NCBI RefSeq assembly: GCF_025359345.1
Contig: NZ_JANYGQ010000015.1
Coordinates: 1 to 64,000 of the forward strand
Length of the DNA: 64,000 nt
Direction: 5' to 3'
Source of the DNA: Mucilaginibacter sp.
GTDB lineage: Bacteria > Bacteroidota > Bacteroidia > Sphingobacteriales > Sphingobacteriaceae
The first letter of the stretch is position 1; each line of letters begins with the position of its first letter. Below are positions 57,218 through 64,000 of this stretch, one piece after another. The position numbers and the translations under genes were made by a program. The notes below the pieces were generated by a model. The model was not told the DNA's origin and searched no databases. It saw only the letters and a list, made by a program, of their open reading frames with translations.

Positions 57218-57595
57218 TTATTGTTTTTTTTGTTGCAGGTACATAGCATATTGGGCAGGCGTTAAAATTCCTTGCAACGTTTTTAAAAACTCCTGCTGAT
57301 TTGCTGCCAGTTTATCTTTCTTTTCTTTCTCGCTAACCTGTGCTACTTTAATTTCATCAACAGATTTGGTGTTGCCTAAATAGGCGTTGAATACTTTTTT
57401 TGTGGTTGCATCGTCTAAACTCAAAGATTGTTTAAGCCCGTCGGCAAATTTTTTCGAGCGCATCAACACATCTTTGGGCATCTGCCATTCATTGCCCTTT
57501 TTTACGGGTGTTTCGGCCTGTTCGCCGGTTTGTGCTTTGGCTTTTATACCGCACAGGGTGAGCGCCAATGCGCTTAGGATAATTGCTTTTTTCAT
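57218..57595 (-). CDS. Small secreted helical protein
   Basis: This 125-residue protein has a signal peptide (AIILSALALTLCGIKAKAQ) and an all-helical, Lys-rich mature part. The last segment, LQGILTPAQYAMYLQ, resembles the LTxxQ-type end of small periplasmic Spy/CpxP-like proteins of Bacteroidota, although the family is not certain. It follows the broken permease gene in the same direction after 37 bases and might be cotranscribed with the BlaI-M56 unit. Confidence 0.75.
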   Translation of the reverse strand: MKKAIILSALALTLCGIKAKAQTGEQAETPVKKGNEWQMPKDVLMRSKKFADGLKQSLSLDDATTKKVFNAYLGNTKSVDEIKVAQVSEKEKKDKLAANQQEFLKTLQGILTPAQYAMYLQQKKQ

Positions 57596-57632
57596 TTTTT
57601 TAAGATTTATTGTATTTACTTTTTTTTAACTA

Positions 57633-60024
57633 TTATTCGTTCCGTAACGATTTCACCGGGTTCGACAGCGCCGCTCTTAAGGCCTGCGAACCTACAGCCA
57701 GCGTGGCAATTAGCAATGATAAGGTACCAGCCAAAGCAAAGCGCCACCAGCTAAGTTCAATTTGGTACGCAAAATTTTGCAGCCAATGGTGTATTACCAG
57801 CCAGCCAACCGGTATGGCTAGGGCAAAGGCCAGCAATACCAGGGCGACAAAATCTTTAACCAGCATGGTGGTTAATATTGTTACCGATGCCCCTAAAACT
57901 TTGCGTATGCCGACTTCTTTTTCTCTTTTTTGTGCCGATAAAAGCGCCAGGCCCAAAAGCCCTATCGCCGAAATAAAAATGGTGATGGCTGCAGCAAAGG
58001 TGATAACCTGTTTCCAGCGGTTTTCAGTTTCATAGGCCGCCCGGTTCTCTTCATCGCGAAACTGGTATTGAAAAGGATGATCGGGGTAAAGGCGATGGTA
58101 TATTTTCTCCATCGAGAGCAGCGTGGTGGCAGTATGGCCGCCTTGGATGCGTACAATCATTTTTCCTAATGGTAGCGAAGGTTCCTGTGTAAAAACTATG
58201 GGTAGTATTTTTTCTTTTAAGGATTCATTGTGGTAGTCTTTTACCACCCCCACTATAGTTACTCTTCGGCTCCCCCACGTGGGCAGGTTCATATAATCGA
58301 TGGTTTTACCGACAATATTTATTATCCCCAATTGCTTAGCAAGGGTTTCGTTCACTAATACCGACAAGGTAGAATCCAATGGAAAAGCTGGCGAAAAGTT
58401 ACGTCCGGCAACTATGTTCACTCCCAATACAGGCAGATAATCGTCGGCAATGTGCTCATAAGTGGCTGTAAATTCTTTTGTACCAATCCGGGTTTTGCCG
58501 CCAAAGTGCCCTACGTTTGTGTACGACACACCGGTTACTCCTGGTAGTTTCGAAAACTCTGTTCGGTATAAGTCCATTACCTGCCTGCTCCTTATTCCCT
58601 GGCTAACCGTAAAATCAACCAGGTTTTTATCGGCATAGCCTACTGATGTTTGCGTAAGCAGGTTAAACTGCGCATAAATAAATAGAGTTGAGATAATAAA
58701 AAACGTAGCCAGTGCAAACTGTATAACCACCAGGCTTTTTGCTAAATAGTTTTTACCAATGGTATTTGCTTTACCATTCAATGCCGTCAGCGGGTTAAAG
58801 CCGGATAAAACCATTGCCGGGTAAAATCCCGCCAGGCTGCCTGTAAACACAGGCAACATAATAAACATAGTAATCAATCGCCAATCCAATAAGGATACAA
58901 AGTCCAGTTGTTTGTTGGCTAAAACATTAAAAACAGGCAGGGCAACTATCGCCAACCCTACAGCGAAAACAGCCGCAATTAAACAGGTAATCACCGATTC
59001 GCCTACAAACTGTGTGGCCAAACGGCTGCGTTTGCTCCCCATCACCTTCCTGATGCCAATTTCCTTACCCCGCTTAATAGACTGTGCCACCGTTAGGTTC
59101 ACAAAATTGATACAGGCAATCAGCAATATAAACACCGCAACGCCGCCAAGGATATAGGAATATACCGGGTTGCTGCCCATTGGCGTACCCGCATATTCGG
59201 TATTTAAATGCATGGCAGTGATTGGCTGTAGTCCCCAATTGAAATGATTGCCATACCCTGCAAGGTTATTCAAATCAATTTCATCCTTTGCCCCTGTCTG
59301 ATAAACCTGGTCCATTTTACGGGCGACTCCCTGGAGGTTGGCCCCTGGCGACATTAAAAAATAGGTGGGAAACGATACCCCACATCCACCCATTATCCGG
59401 GCTCACGGTTTCGAAATACGAGAATGGCAAAAGTATGTTAAACTGTATGCTGGAGTTTTTCGGCGCATCTTTGGCTACGCCGGTAACGGTGAAAGGCTCG
59501 AACTTGCCATTAATTTCCAGCAGCAAGGTTTTACCGACGGCTTGCGTAGTGCCAAGATATTTTATTGCGGAGGTTTTGCTCAGCACCATCGAATGGCGGT
59601 CAGCCAATACACTGTTTGCATTCCCCAAAAGCAGCGGGAAACTGAAGATGTTAAAAAAACTTTTATCAACCCAGGTAACCTGTTCACTAAAAATGTCGTT
59701 GTTCCTTTTTATGACGATATCCTTTGGGTTTACACGGGTAAAATCCTGCATTTCGGGTATTTGCTGCTTAAAGGCCGGACCCTGTACCAATGCTGCTATG
59801 GCAAATTTTTGGCTGCCGCCGTCCTGTTCTGTGCGGACACAGGTCAGCTGGCATATATTGTATTTTTTAAGATGAAAACCATCGAAACTTAACTCATCTT
59901 TTATGTAAAGAATGATAAGTATACAGCACGCCAGCCCAATACTAAGCCCGGCTATATTAATGAACGAAAGCGCCTTGTTTTTGCGGATATTCCGCAGTGC
60001 TATTTTTATATAATTGCGTAACAT
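57633..60024 (-). pseudogene. FtsX/MacB-type ABC transporter permease, broken by one frameshift
   Basis: Two frames make up one permease of about 800 residues, the usual length. The first (60024 to 59317) starts MLRNYIKIALRNIRKNK, has a membrane helix (FINIAGLSIGLACCILIILY) and a MacB-like periplasmic domain. The second (to 57633) carries the FtsX core, with GKEIGIRKVMGSKR, a second periplasmic domain and a final four-helix FtsX block with KEVGIRKVLGAS. They join at WMWG/VSFPTYF, where one G is missing from a G-run (C-run 59378-59381 on the plus strand). One base more would restore the whole protein. Such permeases act in export or mechanotransmission with an ATPase encoded elsewhere. A sequencing error or phase variation is possible. 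Confidence 0.85.
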
Positions 60025-60135
60025 AACGTAGTTTTTTAATTAATTTTTTATGCAATGGCAACCCAGGGACGCCATTTGAAGCATGCATTTTATGTAATGA
60101 GTAAGTATTAATATGTGATTTCTGCCGACGGTCTG

Positions 60136-61278
60136 TTATGGACTGGTGCCCTGCTTTCGCGCTCGTTCTGCAGCCGCTTTTTCAGCTCGCTTTTTGGCTT
60201 CAAGTGCGTGCGTTGGATTTTGCGGCGAAACGATTTGTTTTGTATTTACTAACGAACTTATATTATTTACCGGGCCGGCAGTTATAAATAGCACGCCGAA
60301 AACCAATAATATAGCAAGGCAAATAATTTCAATGTAGTTAAGTCCGCGGTTGCGGTTGTCGATCATCCGCTCCATACGTGCTATTATAGCGGTACCTTTG
60401 CCGCCTAAAGCAAAAGTATGCCTGGGTGGGTTAAAGTTATACTCCTGGAAGTGCACCAAAGCCCTGATATAGTTTATTTTATTACCGGTTTGGGCCAACA
60501 CTACGTCATCGCAACAGTTTTCGCGTTCCGTTTTTATTAAATGTGATAGCCAAAGCACTGCCGGATTAAAAAACAACAGCGTTTCCATTATGCTTTGCAG
60601 CAGGTTAACCAGGTAATCATTCCTGCCGATGTGGGCCAGTTCGTGCAAAAGAATGGCTTCCACTTCCGGTTGTTCCATTGAATTGACCAGGCCTACAGGT
60701 ATAAGTATCACCGGCTTCAGGTAGCCAATAACCAAAGGTATTTTTGTGATCCCCGATTCAAGCGATGTTACAGCTTGTTTAATTTTTAGCGACGACCCTA
60801 GTTCTTTAAGTTTCTGATTCCAAAAAGCCGGTAACGGGTTAATCTTTACCTGCTTTAGCCGCTTGGTTATATAGAGGCCAAAAAGTAGCCGTGCACCTTG
60901 CAGCATTACGACCAATAACCATATTGCAACAATAATTCCAGCCTTTTCGTGCGCATATTTCATCCCAAAACCGAGATAACTCCAAACGCCCGTTAGCGCA
61001 TTAGTTTTTATAATGACTGGAGCGTTGTTGATATTTAAATTGCTTTCGACCGGATTTAAAAGCTCAAATGCAAGGGTATATATAAATGCAATGGTAAACA
61101 ACAGTAAGGTGCCAGTCAGCAGCCCGTACCTTATTGCAGCGGTTGTTTTTCTGGTAAATAACACGATAGTGCCCGTTAGTATTGCCAACAATATTCCCTG
61201 CCACAGCGAGTGCACCAATGTATGGCAAATAGCCTGGCTGATGTGTGAGGGGAATAAATGTTGTATACGCTGCTCCAT
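60136..61278 (-). CDS. BlaR1-type M56 membrane metallopeptidase
   Basis: This 380-residue protein has four predicted membrane helices (about 25-42, 50-70, 113-135 and 315-335) and the M56 zinc-protease signature HELAH at 212-216 with the third ligand region ERENCCDD at 251-258. It ends in a basic Ala/Lys-rich tail. It lacks the penicillin-binding sensor domain of true BlaR1, as do most Bacteroidota members. It starts one base after the BlaI gene, and the pair should act as sensor-protease and repressor: the protease relieves BlaI repression on an envelope signal. Confidence 0.92.
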   Translation of the reverse strand: MEQRIQHLFPSHISQAICHTLVHSLWQGILLAILTGTIVLFTRKTTAAIRYGLLTGTLLLFTIAFIYTLAFELLNPVESNLNINNAPVIIKTNALTGVWSYLGFGMKYAHEKAGIIVAIWLLVVMLQGARLLFGLYITKRLKQVKINPLPAFWNQKLKELGSSLKIKQAVTSLESGITKIPLVIGYLKPVILIPVGLVNSMEQPEVEAILLHELAHIGRNDYLVNLLQSIMETLLFFNPAVLWLSHLIKTERENCCDDVVLAQTGNKINYIRALVHFQEYNFNPPRHTFALGGKGTAIIARMERMIDNRNRGLNYIEIICLAILLVFGVLFITAGPVNNISSLVNTKQIVSPQNPTHALEAKKRAEKAAAERARKQGTSP

Positions 61279-61279
61279 C

Positions 61280-61684
61280 TTATTTAGCCTCTTTTTGCAA
61301 TTTGTCCAGCAGTTCCTTCATTTTTTGCAAATCCTCTTTGGTGGTTTTTTTGTTACCGGCCAGCTGCATCATCAGGCTGCCTGCCGAGCCCTGGTAAAGG
61401 GTATCTAAAAATTTATCCAATAAATGCTCTTTGGTTTTCTTTTCATCCTCTACCACATGGTAAACATGCTGCATACGGCTTTCATCCCGTTTTAAAATAC
61501 CTTTATCTACCATTAGCTGCATCAGCTTTAAGGTGGCGGTATAGTTCAACTCGCGAATTTTGTTGAGCTCCCCCATCACAAACCGAACCGGTGAAGGCCC
61601 ATGCTGCCACAACACCTGCAGTATCTCCAGTTCTGATTTGGTGGGCTCTATGGGTTTATTATCTGTGGGTTGAGTAATCTTCAT
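61280..61684 (-). CDS. BlaI/MecI-family repressor
   Basis: This 134-residue protein has the winged-helix domain of BlaI/MecI/CopY repressors in its first 80 residues (PTKSELEILQVLWQHGPSPVRFV, YTATLKLMQLMVDKGILKRDES, HVYHVV) and a helical dimerisation tail. The family represses its own operon and is cut by the linked M56 protease. A matching operator lies directly upstream at 61693-61712. Confidence 0.95.
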   Translation of the reverse strand: MKITQPTDNKPIEPTKSELEILQVLWQHGPSPVRFVMGELNKIRELNYTATLKLMQLMVDKGILKRDESRMQHVYHVVEDEKKTKEHLLDKFLDTLYQGSAGSLMMQLAGNKKTTKEDLQKMKELLDKLQKEAK

Positions 61685-61692
61685 ACTACAAA

Positions 61693-61712
61693 CCTACAAA
61701 TATTTTTGTAGG
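61693..61712. promoter_or_regulatory. BlaI operator
   Basis: CCTACAAATATTTTTGTAGG is a dyad with arms CCTACAAA/TTTGTAGG, the TACA...TGTA core known for BlaI/MecI boxes, nine bases before the blaI start. Further half-sites (CTACAAAC at 61686 and CTGTAGG at 61724-61730) flank it. Confidence 0.75.
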
Positions 61713-61797
61713 TACAAAATTATCTGTAGGTTAATGGGGTTATTTAACAAATTTTAACAGGGTACGGGGAATTGTGGGTGCTGAAAGGCATTCAAAC

Positions 61798-61976
61798 GTA
61801 AAGACGCAATGTTTTGCGTCTCCCATTTTTGTAGAGACGCAATACTTGCGTCTCCCACGTGCAAATCAAAAAAGACGTTTTTTCAAAAGGTTGGTTTTAG
61901 AGACGCAAGGTATTGCTCTCCGAAAAAAATTATTTTACCCTGCAAATTCAGAGATGCAAGTTTGCGTCTCTACAAA
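61798..61976. repeat. Four GAGACGCAA palindromic repeats
   Basis: Hairpins of the form GAGACGCAAnnnnTTGCGTCTC recur at about 61803-61824, 61833-61855, 61899-61920 (worn) and 61951-61974. They fill the gap before the proline dehydrogenase end and may help to terminate or stabilise its transcript. Confidence 0.8.
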
Positions 61977-61977
61977 A

Positions 61978-63162
61978 TCATTTCGAAAGCTTCCTGCGCT
62001 TAACCTCTTTGGTAATCAAACCCAGCTCACGGCTCATTTGGCCGGCTATGGCAGTGTTCTCTTGCGCCCGTCTGAAAAGGTAAGGCAAAACGGCCTTTAT
62101 AGGCCCGTAAGGCACATATTTGGCCACATTGTATTTGGCATTCGCAAGGTTAAAGCTCAAGTTATCGCTCATGCCCAGCAGCTGTGAAAAATAAACATGG
62201 GGATTATTATGGTCGATGGTCTTTTTATCCAACAATTCGGCAAGTTTTCGGCAACTTTCTTCGTTATGGGTCCCTGCTACAAACGCAATTTGGGCAATGT
62301 GATCAGTGCAATAATCTAGCGATAAATCGTAATCCCTGTCTGACGATTGTTTATCCGGCTGAATGGGCGATTGATAGCCTTTTTCTTCGGCTCGTTTACG
62401 TTCTTTCTCCATGTAGGCTCCCCGCACCAGCTTGGCGCCCAAAATAAAGCCACCGGTAGCTGCGACCTCATGATCGTTTTTTAATGATTGCAGTTTATCA
62501 TGCCTGTAAAGCTGGTAAGTATTGTATACAATGGCTTTTTCGGTATTGTACAGGTGCATCATATCCAAAGCCAGCATATCAATGGTTTTCTGTATCCAGC
62601 TTTCTTCGGCATCTATCATTACCGGAATTCCTTTGGCATGTGCCGCTGTACAAATTGCCAAAACGCGCGACTGTACCTTTTCCCATTCTTCCTGTTCTAA
62701 AATACTAAGCTGCGCCTTTTCATCAAGTTTTTCCAATAGCGAGAACCGGGCTACACCTGTAACCTTAAAAACGGTAATCGGAACAGACTTATCCACGGCT
62801 GCGCGTTCGATGGTACGGATAATTTCGTCGCGGGTATTGTCAAATACATGCTCGTCGTCTTCCCCTTCTATCGAGTAGTCGAGGATGGTGCCTACGCCGC
62901 CGTTATAAAGGTTTTTTATGGTTTTATCGCATTCGGCAATGGTTTCGCCGCCGCAAAAATGTTTAAATATGGTTGCTTTTATCAGTCCCTTAATAGGCAG
63001 GCCGATATTAATGGCAAAGTTGGTAATAGGTGGGCCAATTTTTACTAAAAAATTAACGTTAATAACTTTAAAAAGCCAATAAGCACGCTTAAGGTCAGAA
63101 TTGGACGAATGCCGGAAAGCTATCTCCGTATTCTCGAAAGACAAATTATTTTTTTCAGTCAT
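61978..63162 (-). CDS. Proline dehydrogenase
   Basis: This 394-residue FAD enzyme oxidises proline to pyrroline-5-carboxylate, passing electrons to quinones. It has the PRODH barrel: GGVGTILDYSIEG (strand 1), TGVARFSLLEKL, VMIDAEESWIQ, KLVRGAYMEKER with the FAD-contacting Arg-Gly-Ala, VAGTHNEES, and the final substrate-binding helix FRRAQENTAI with the paired Arg. It is a stand-alone, monofunctional type, not fused to P5C dehydrogenase as in PutA. Its gene is alone on the minus strand. Confidence 0.93.
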   Translation of the reverse strand: MTEKNNLSFENTEIAFRHSSNSDLKRAYWLFKVINVNFLVKIGPPITNFAINIGLPIKGLIKATIFKHFCGGETIAECDKTIKNLYNGGVGTILDYSIEGEDDEHVFDNTRDEIIRTIERAAVDKSVPITVFKVTGVARFSLLEKLDEKAQLSILEQEEWEKVQSRVLAICTAAHAKGIPVMIDAEESWIQKTIDMLALDMMHLYNTEKAIVYNTYQLYRHDKLQSLKNDHEVAATGGFILGAKLVRGAYMEKERKRAEEKGYQSPIQPDKQSSDRDYDLSLDYCTDHIAQIAFVAGTHNEESCRKLAELLDKKTIDHNNPHVYFSQLLGMSDNLSFNLANAKYNVAKYVPYGPIKAVLPYLFRRAQENTAIAGQMSRELGLITKEVKRRKLSK

Positions 63163-63311
63163 GGGTCAGTTAGTACAGGTCATGTTTGTAGTTGATAACC
63201 TATGGAAAACATCCATCGACTACCAACTATGAATTATGGGCCAGTTTGCAAAATTATAAATTGCAAGCCAAATATCTCATTATTCGTTGAATAGTTTATT
63301 TTTGCTGCCCG

Positions 63312-63518
63312 ATGATAGAGTTTAAAGTAACCGGCGACTATATACCAATGATACAATTATTGAAAGCAGCCAACCTGGTGCAAACCGGCGGCGAAGCGCA
63401 AATAGTTGTAACTGAGGGAGAAGTGATGTACAACGGGCATGTTGATTACCGCAAACGCCTGAAAGTAAAAAAAGGCGACACCGTTGAATTCAGAGGTGAA
63501 ATTATCAGAGTTATATAA
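63312..63518 (+). CDS. S4-domain RNA-binding protein
   Basis: The whole 68-residue protein is an S4 RNA-binding domain of the YaaA/RlbA type: FIPMIQLLKAANLV-like first helices, GGEAQIVVTEGEVMYNG, then RKRLKVKKGDTVEF. Such small S4 proteins bind structured RNA, often ribosomal. It is followed three bases later by aroB, so the two form an operon. Confidence 0.88.
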   Translation: MIEFKVTGDYIPMIQLLKAANLVQTGGEAQIVVTEGEVMYNGHVDYRKRLKVKKGDTVEFRGEIIRVI

Positions 63519-63521
63519 ATC

Positions 63522-64000
63522 ATGCAGACCATCCACAGCGATAACTACCCCATATTTTTTGAAAACAGCCTGGCCGAGCTTAAAAAATTTGTTGATGCCG
63601 GCAAATATTCACGATCGTTTATTTTAACTGATGAGCACACCTCGGTTCACTGCCTGCCCTTAGTACAGGCTGTTTTTGACGGGCATGAGAATTTCGATAT
63701 CATAGAGGTGAGTTCGGGCGAAGAAAGCAAAACTATCGACTTTTGTATAGGCATTTGGAAAATGCTGATTGATTTTGAAGCAGATCGCAAAGCATTACTA
63801 ATAAACCTGGGCGGCGGTGTAATTACCGACATGGGCGGATTTGCAGCGTCGACCTTTAAACGGGGGATTGATTTTGTACACGTACCCACTACCCTGCTTT
63901 CGCAGGTTGATGCCTCGGTTGGCGGCAAAACGGGTATCGATATGGATAATATCAAAAACATCATCGGTACTTTCACCCAGCCAAAAGCAGTATTTATTTC
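63522..64000 (+). CDS. aroB: 3-dehydroquinate synthase, 5' part (runs past window end)
   Basis: An ATG at 63522 opens a frame that runs to the window edge (159 codons seen). It reads as AroB: DEHTSVH near residue 36, SSGEESKTI near 66, the NAD-binding NLGGGVITDMGGFAAST near 98, then RGIDFVHVPTTLLSQVDASVGGKTGID. AroB makes 3-dehydroquinate from DAHP in the shikimate pathway, using NAD and a divalent metal. All N-terminal motifs are intact. Confidence 0.95.
   Translation, partial: MQTIHSDNYPIFFENSLAELKKFVDAGKYSRSFILTDEHTSVHCLPLVQAVFDGHENFDIIEVSSGEESKTIDFCIGIWKMLIDFEADRKALLINLGGGVITDMGGFAASTFKRGIDFVHVPTTLLSQVDASVGGKTGIDMDNIKNIIGTFTQPKAVFI

Noticed and set aside
63647..63976. A minus-strand frame at the right end
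   Set aside because: It is the antisense of aroB, whose conserved motifs lie on the plus strand.
1..64000. A CRISPR array
   Set aside because: The repeat clusters (271-450, 20030-20690, 61798-61976) have no regular unique spacers, and no cas gene is present.

Overview
The window looks like chromosome of a Bacteroidota bacterium of the Sphingobacteriaceae type (Mucilaginibacter or Pedobacter would fit). The grounds are a type B T9SS C-terminal sorting domain on a 3.4-kilo-residue NHL protein, promoter boxes of the form TAnnTTTG, starts without Shine-Dalgarno sequences, a tyrosine recombinase of the IntDOT-like type with Ser in place of the first catalytic Arg, BlaI/M56 and FtsX-like permease genes typical of the group, and many short palindromic intergenic repeats. 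The genus is an inference; no rRNA is present.

1-16.2 kb is a mobile, AT-rich genomic island. Its left part holds a 141-bp-armed palindrome made of two facing parA 5' ends, a cluster of iteron-like repeats, and two small leftward genes, one an excisionase-like HTH protein. The core (1.5-14.2 kb) is a rightward operon: XRE regulator, PLD-nuclease/SNF2 helicase, Eco57I-type N6-adenine methylase, RecF/SMC-type ATPase, a second N6-adenine methylase and a small protein with a D-(17)-ExK nuclease signature. It has the parts of a restriction/defence system but I cannot match its composition to a named one; it is the best candidate in the window for an undescribed system. A perfect hairpin separates it from a leftward tyrosine recombinase that abuts a tRNA-Met gene, the probable attachment site. 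The other att site should lie left of the window.

16.3-17.3 kb holds a HAD phosphatase and a membrane-anchored zinc-ribbon protein. 17.3-35.5 kb is a leftward operon of six tightly packed genes of higher GC: a 1214-residue protein of unknown family, an exonuclease/endonuclease/phosphatase-fold protein, a 3269-residue beta-rich protein with LysM motifs, a collagen-like (G-x-Q) stalk with kelch repeats, a glycosyltransferase-methyltransferase fusion and a small protein. None of the large products has a signal peptide. This is the second candidate for a new system.

35.5-43.5 kb is a patchwork: a 302-bp MITE-like palindrome, an NlpC/P60 lipoprotein, an AT-rich cassette of three small envelope proteins and an erythromycin-esterase homologue flanked by inverted repeats, phnA flanked by direct repeats, and a DUF2911 protein. 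43.5-56.8 kb holds a two-component pair (NarL-type regulator and TPR histidine kinase) and the giant NHL/Ig-like secreted protein, followed by a decayed LytTR remnant. 57.2-61.7 kb carries a small secreted protein, an FtsX/MacB-type permease broken by one frameshift, and a BlaI-M56 sensor/repressor pair with a visible operator. The right end is core metabolism: proline dehydrogenase, an S4-domain RNA-binding protein and the start of aroB.
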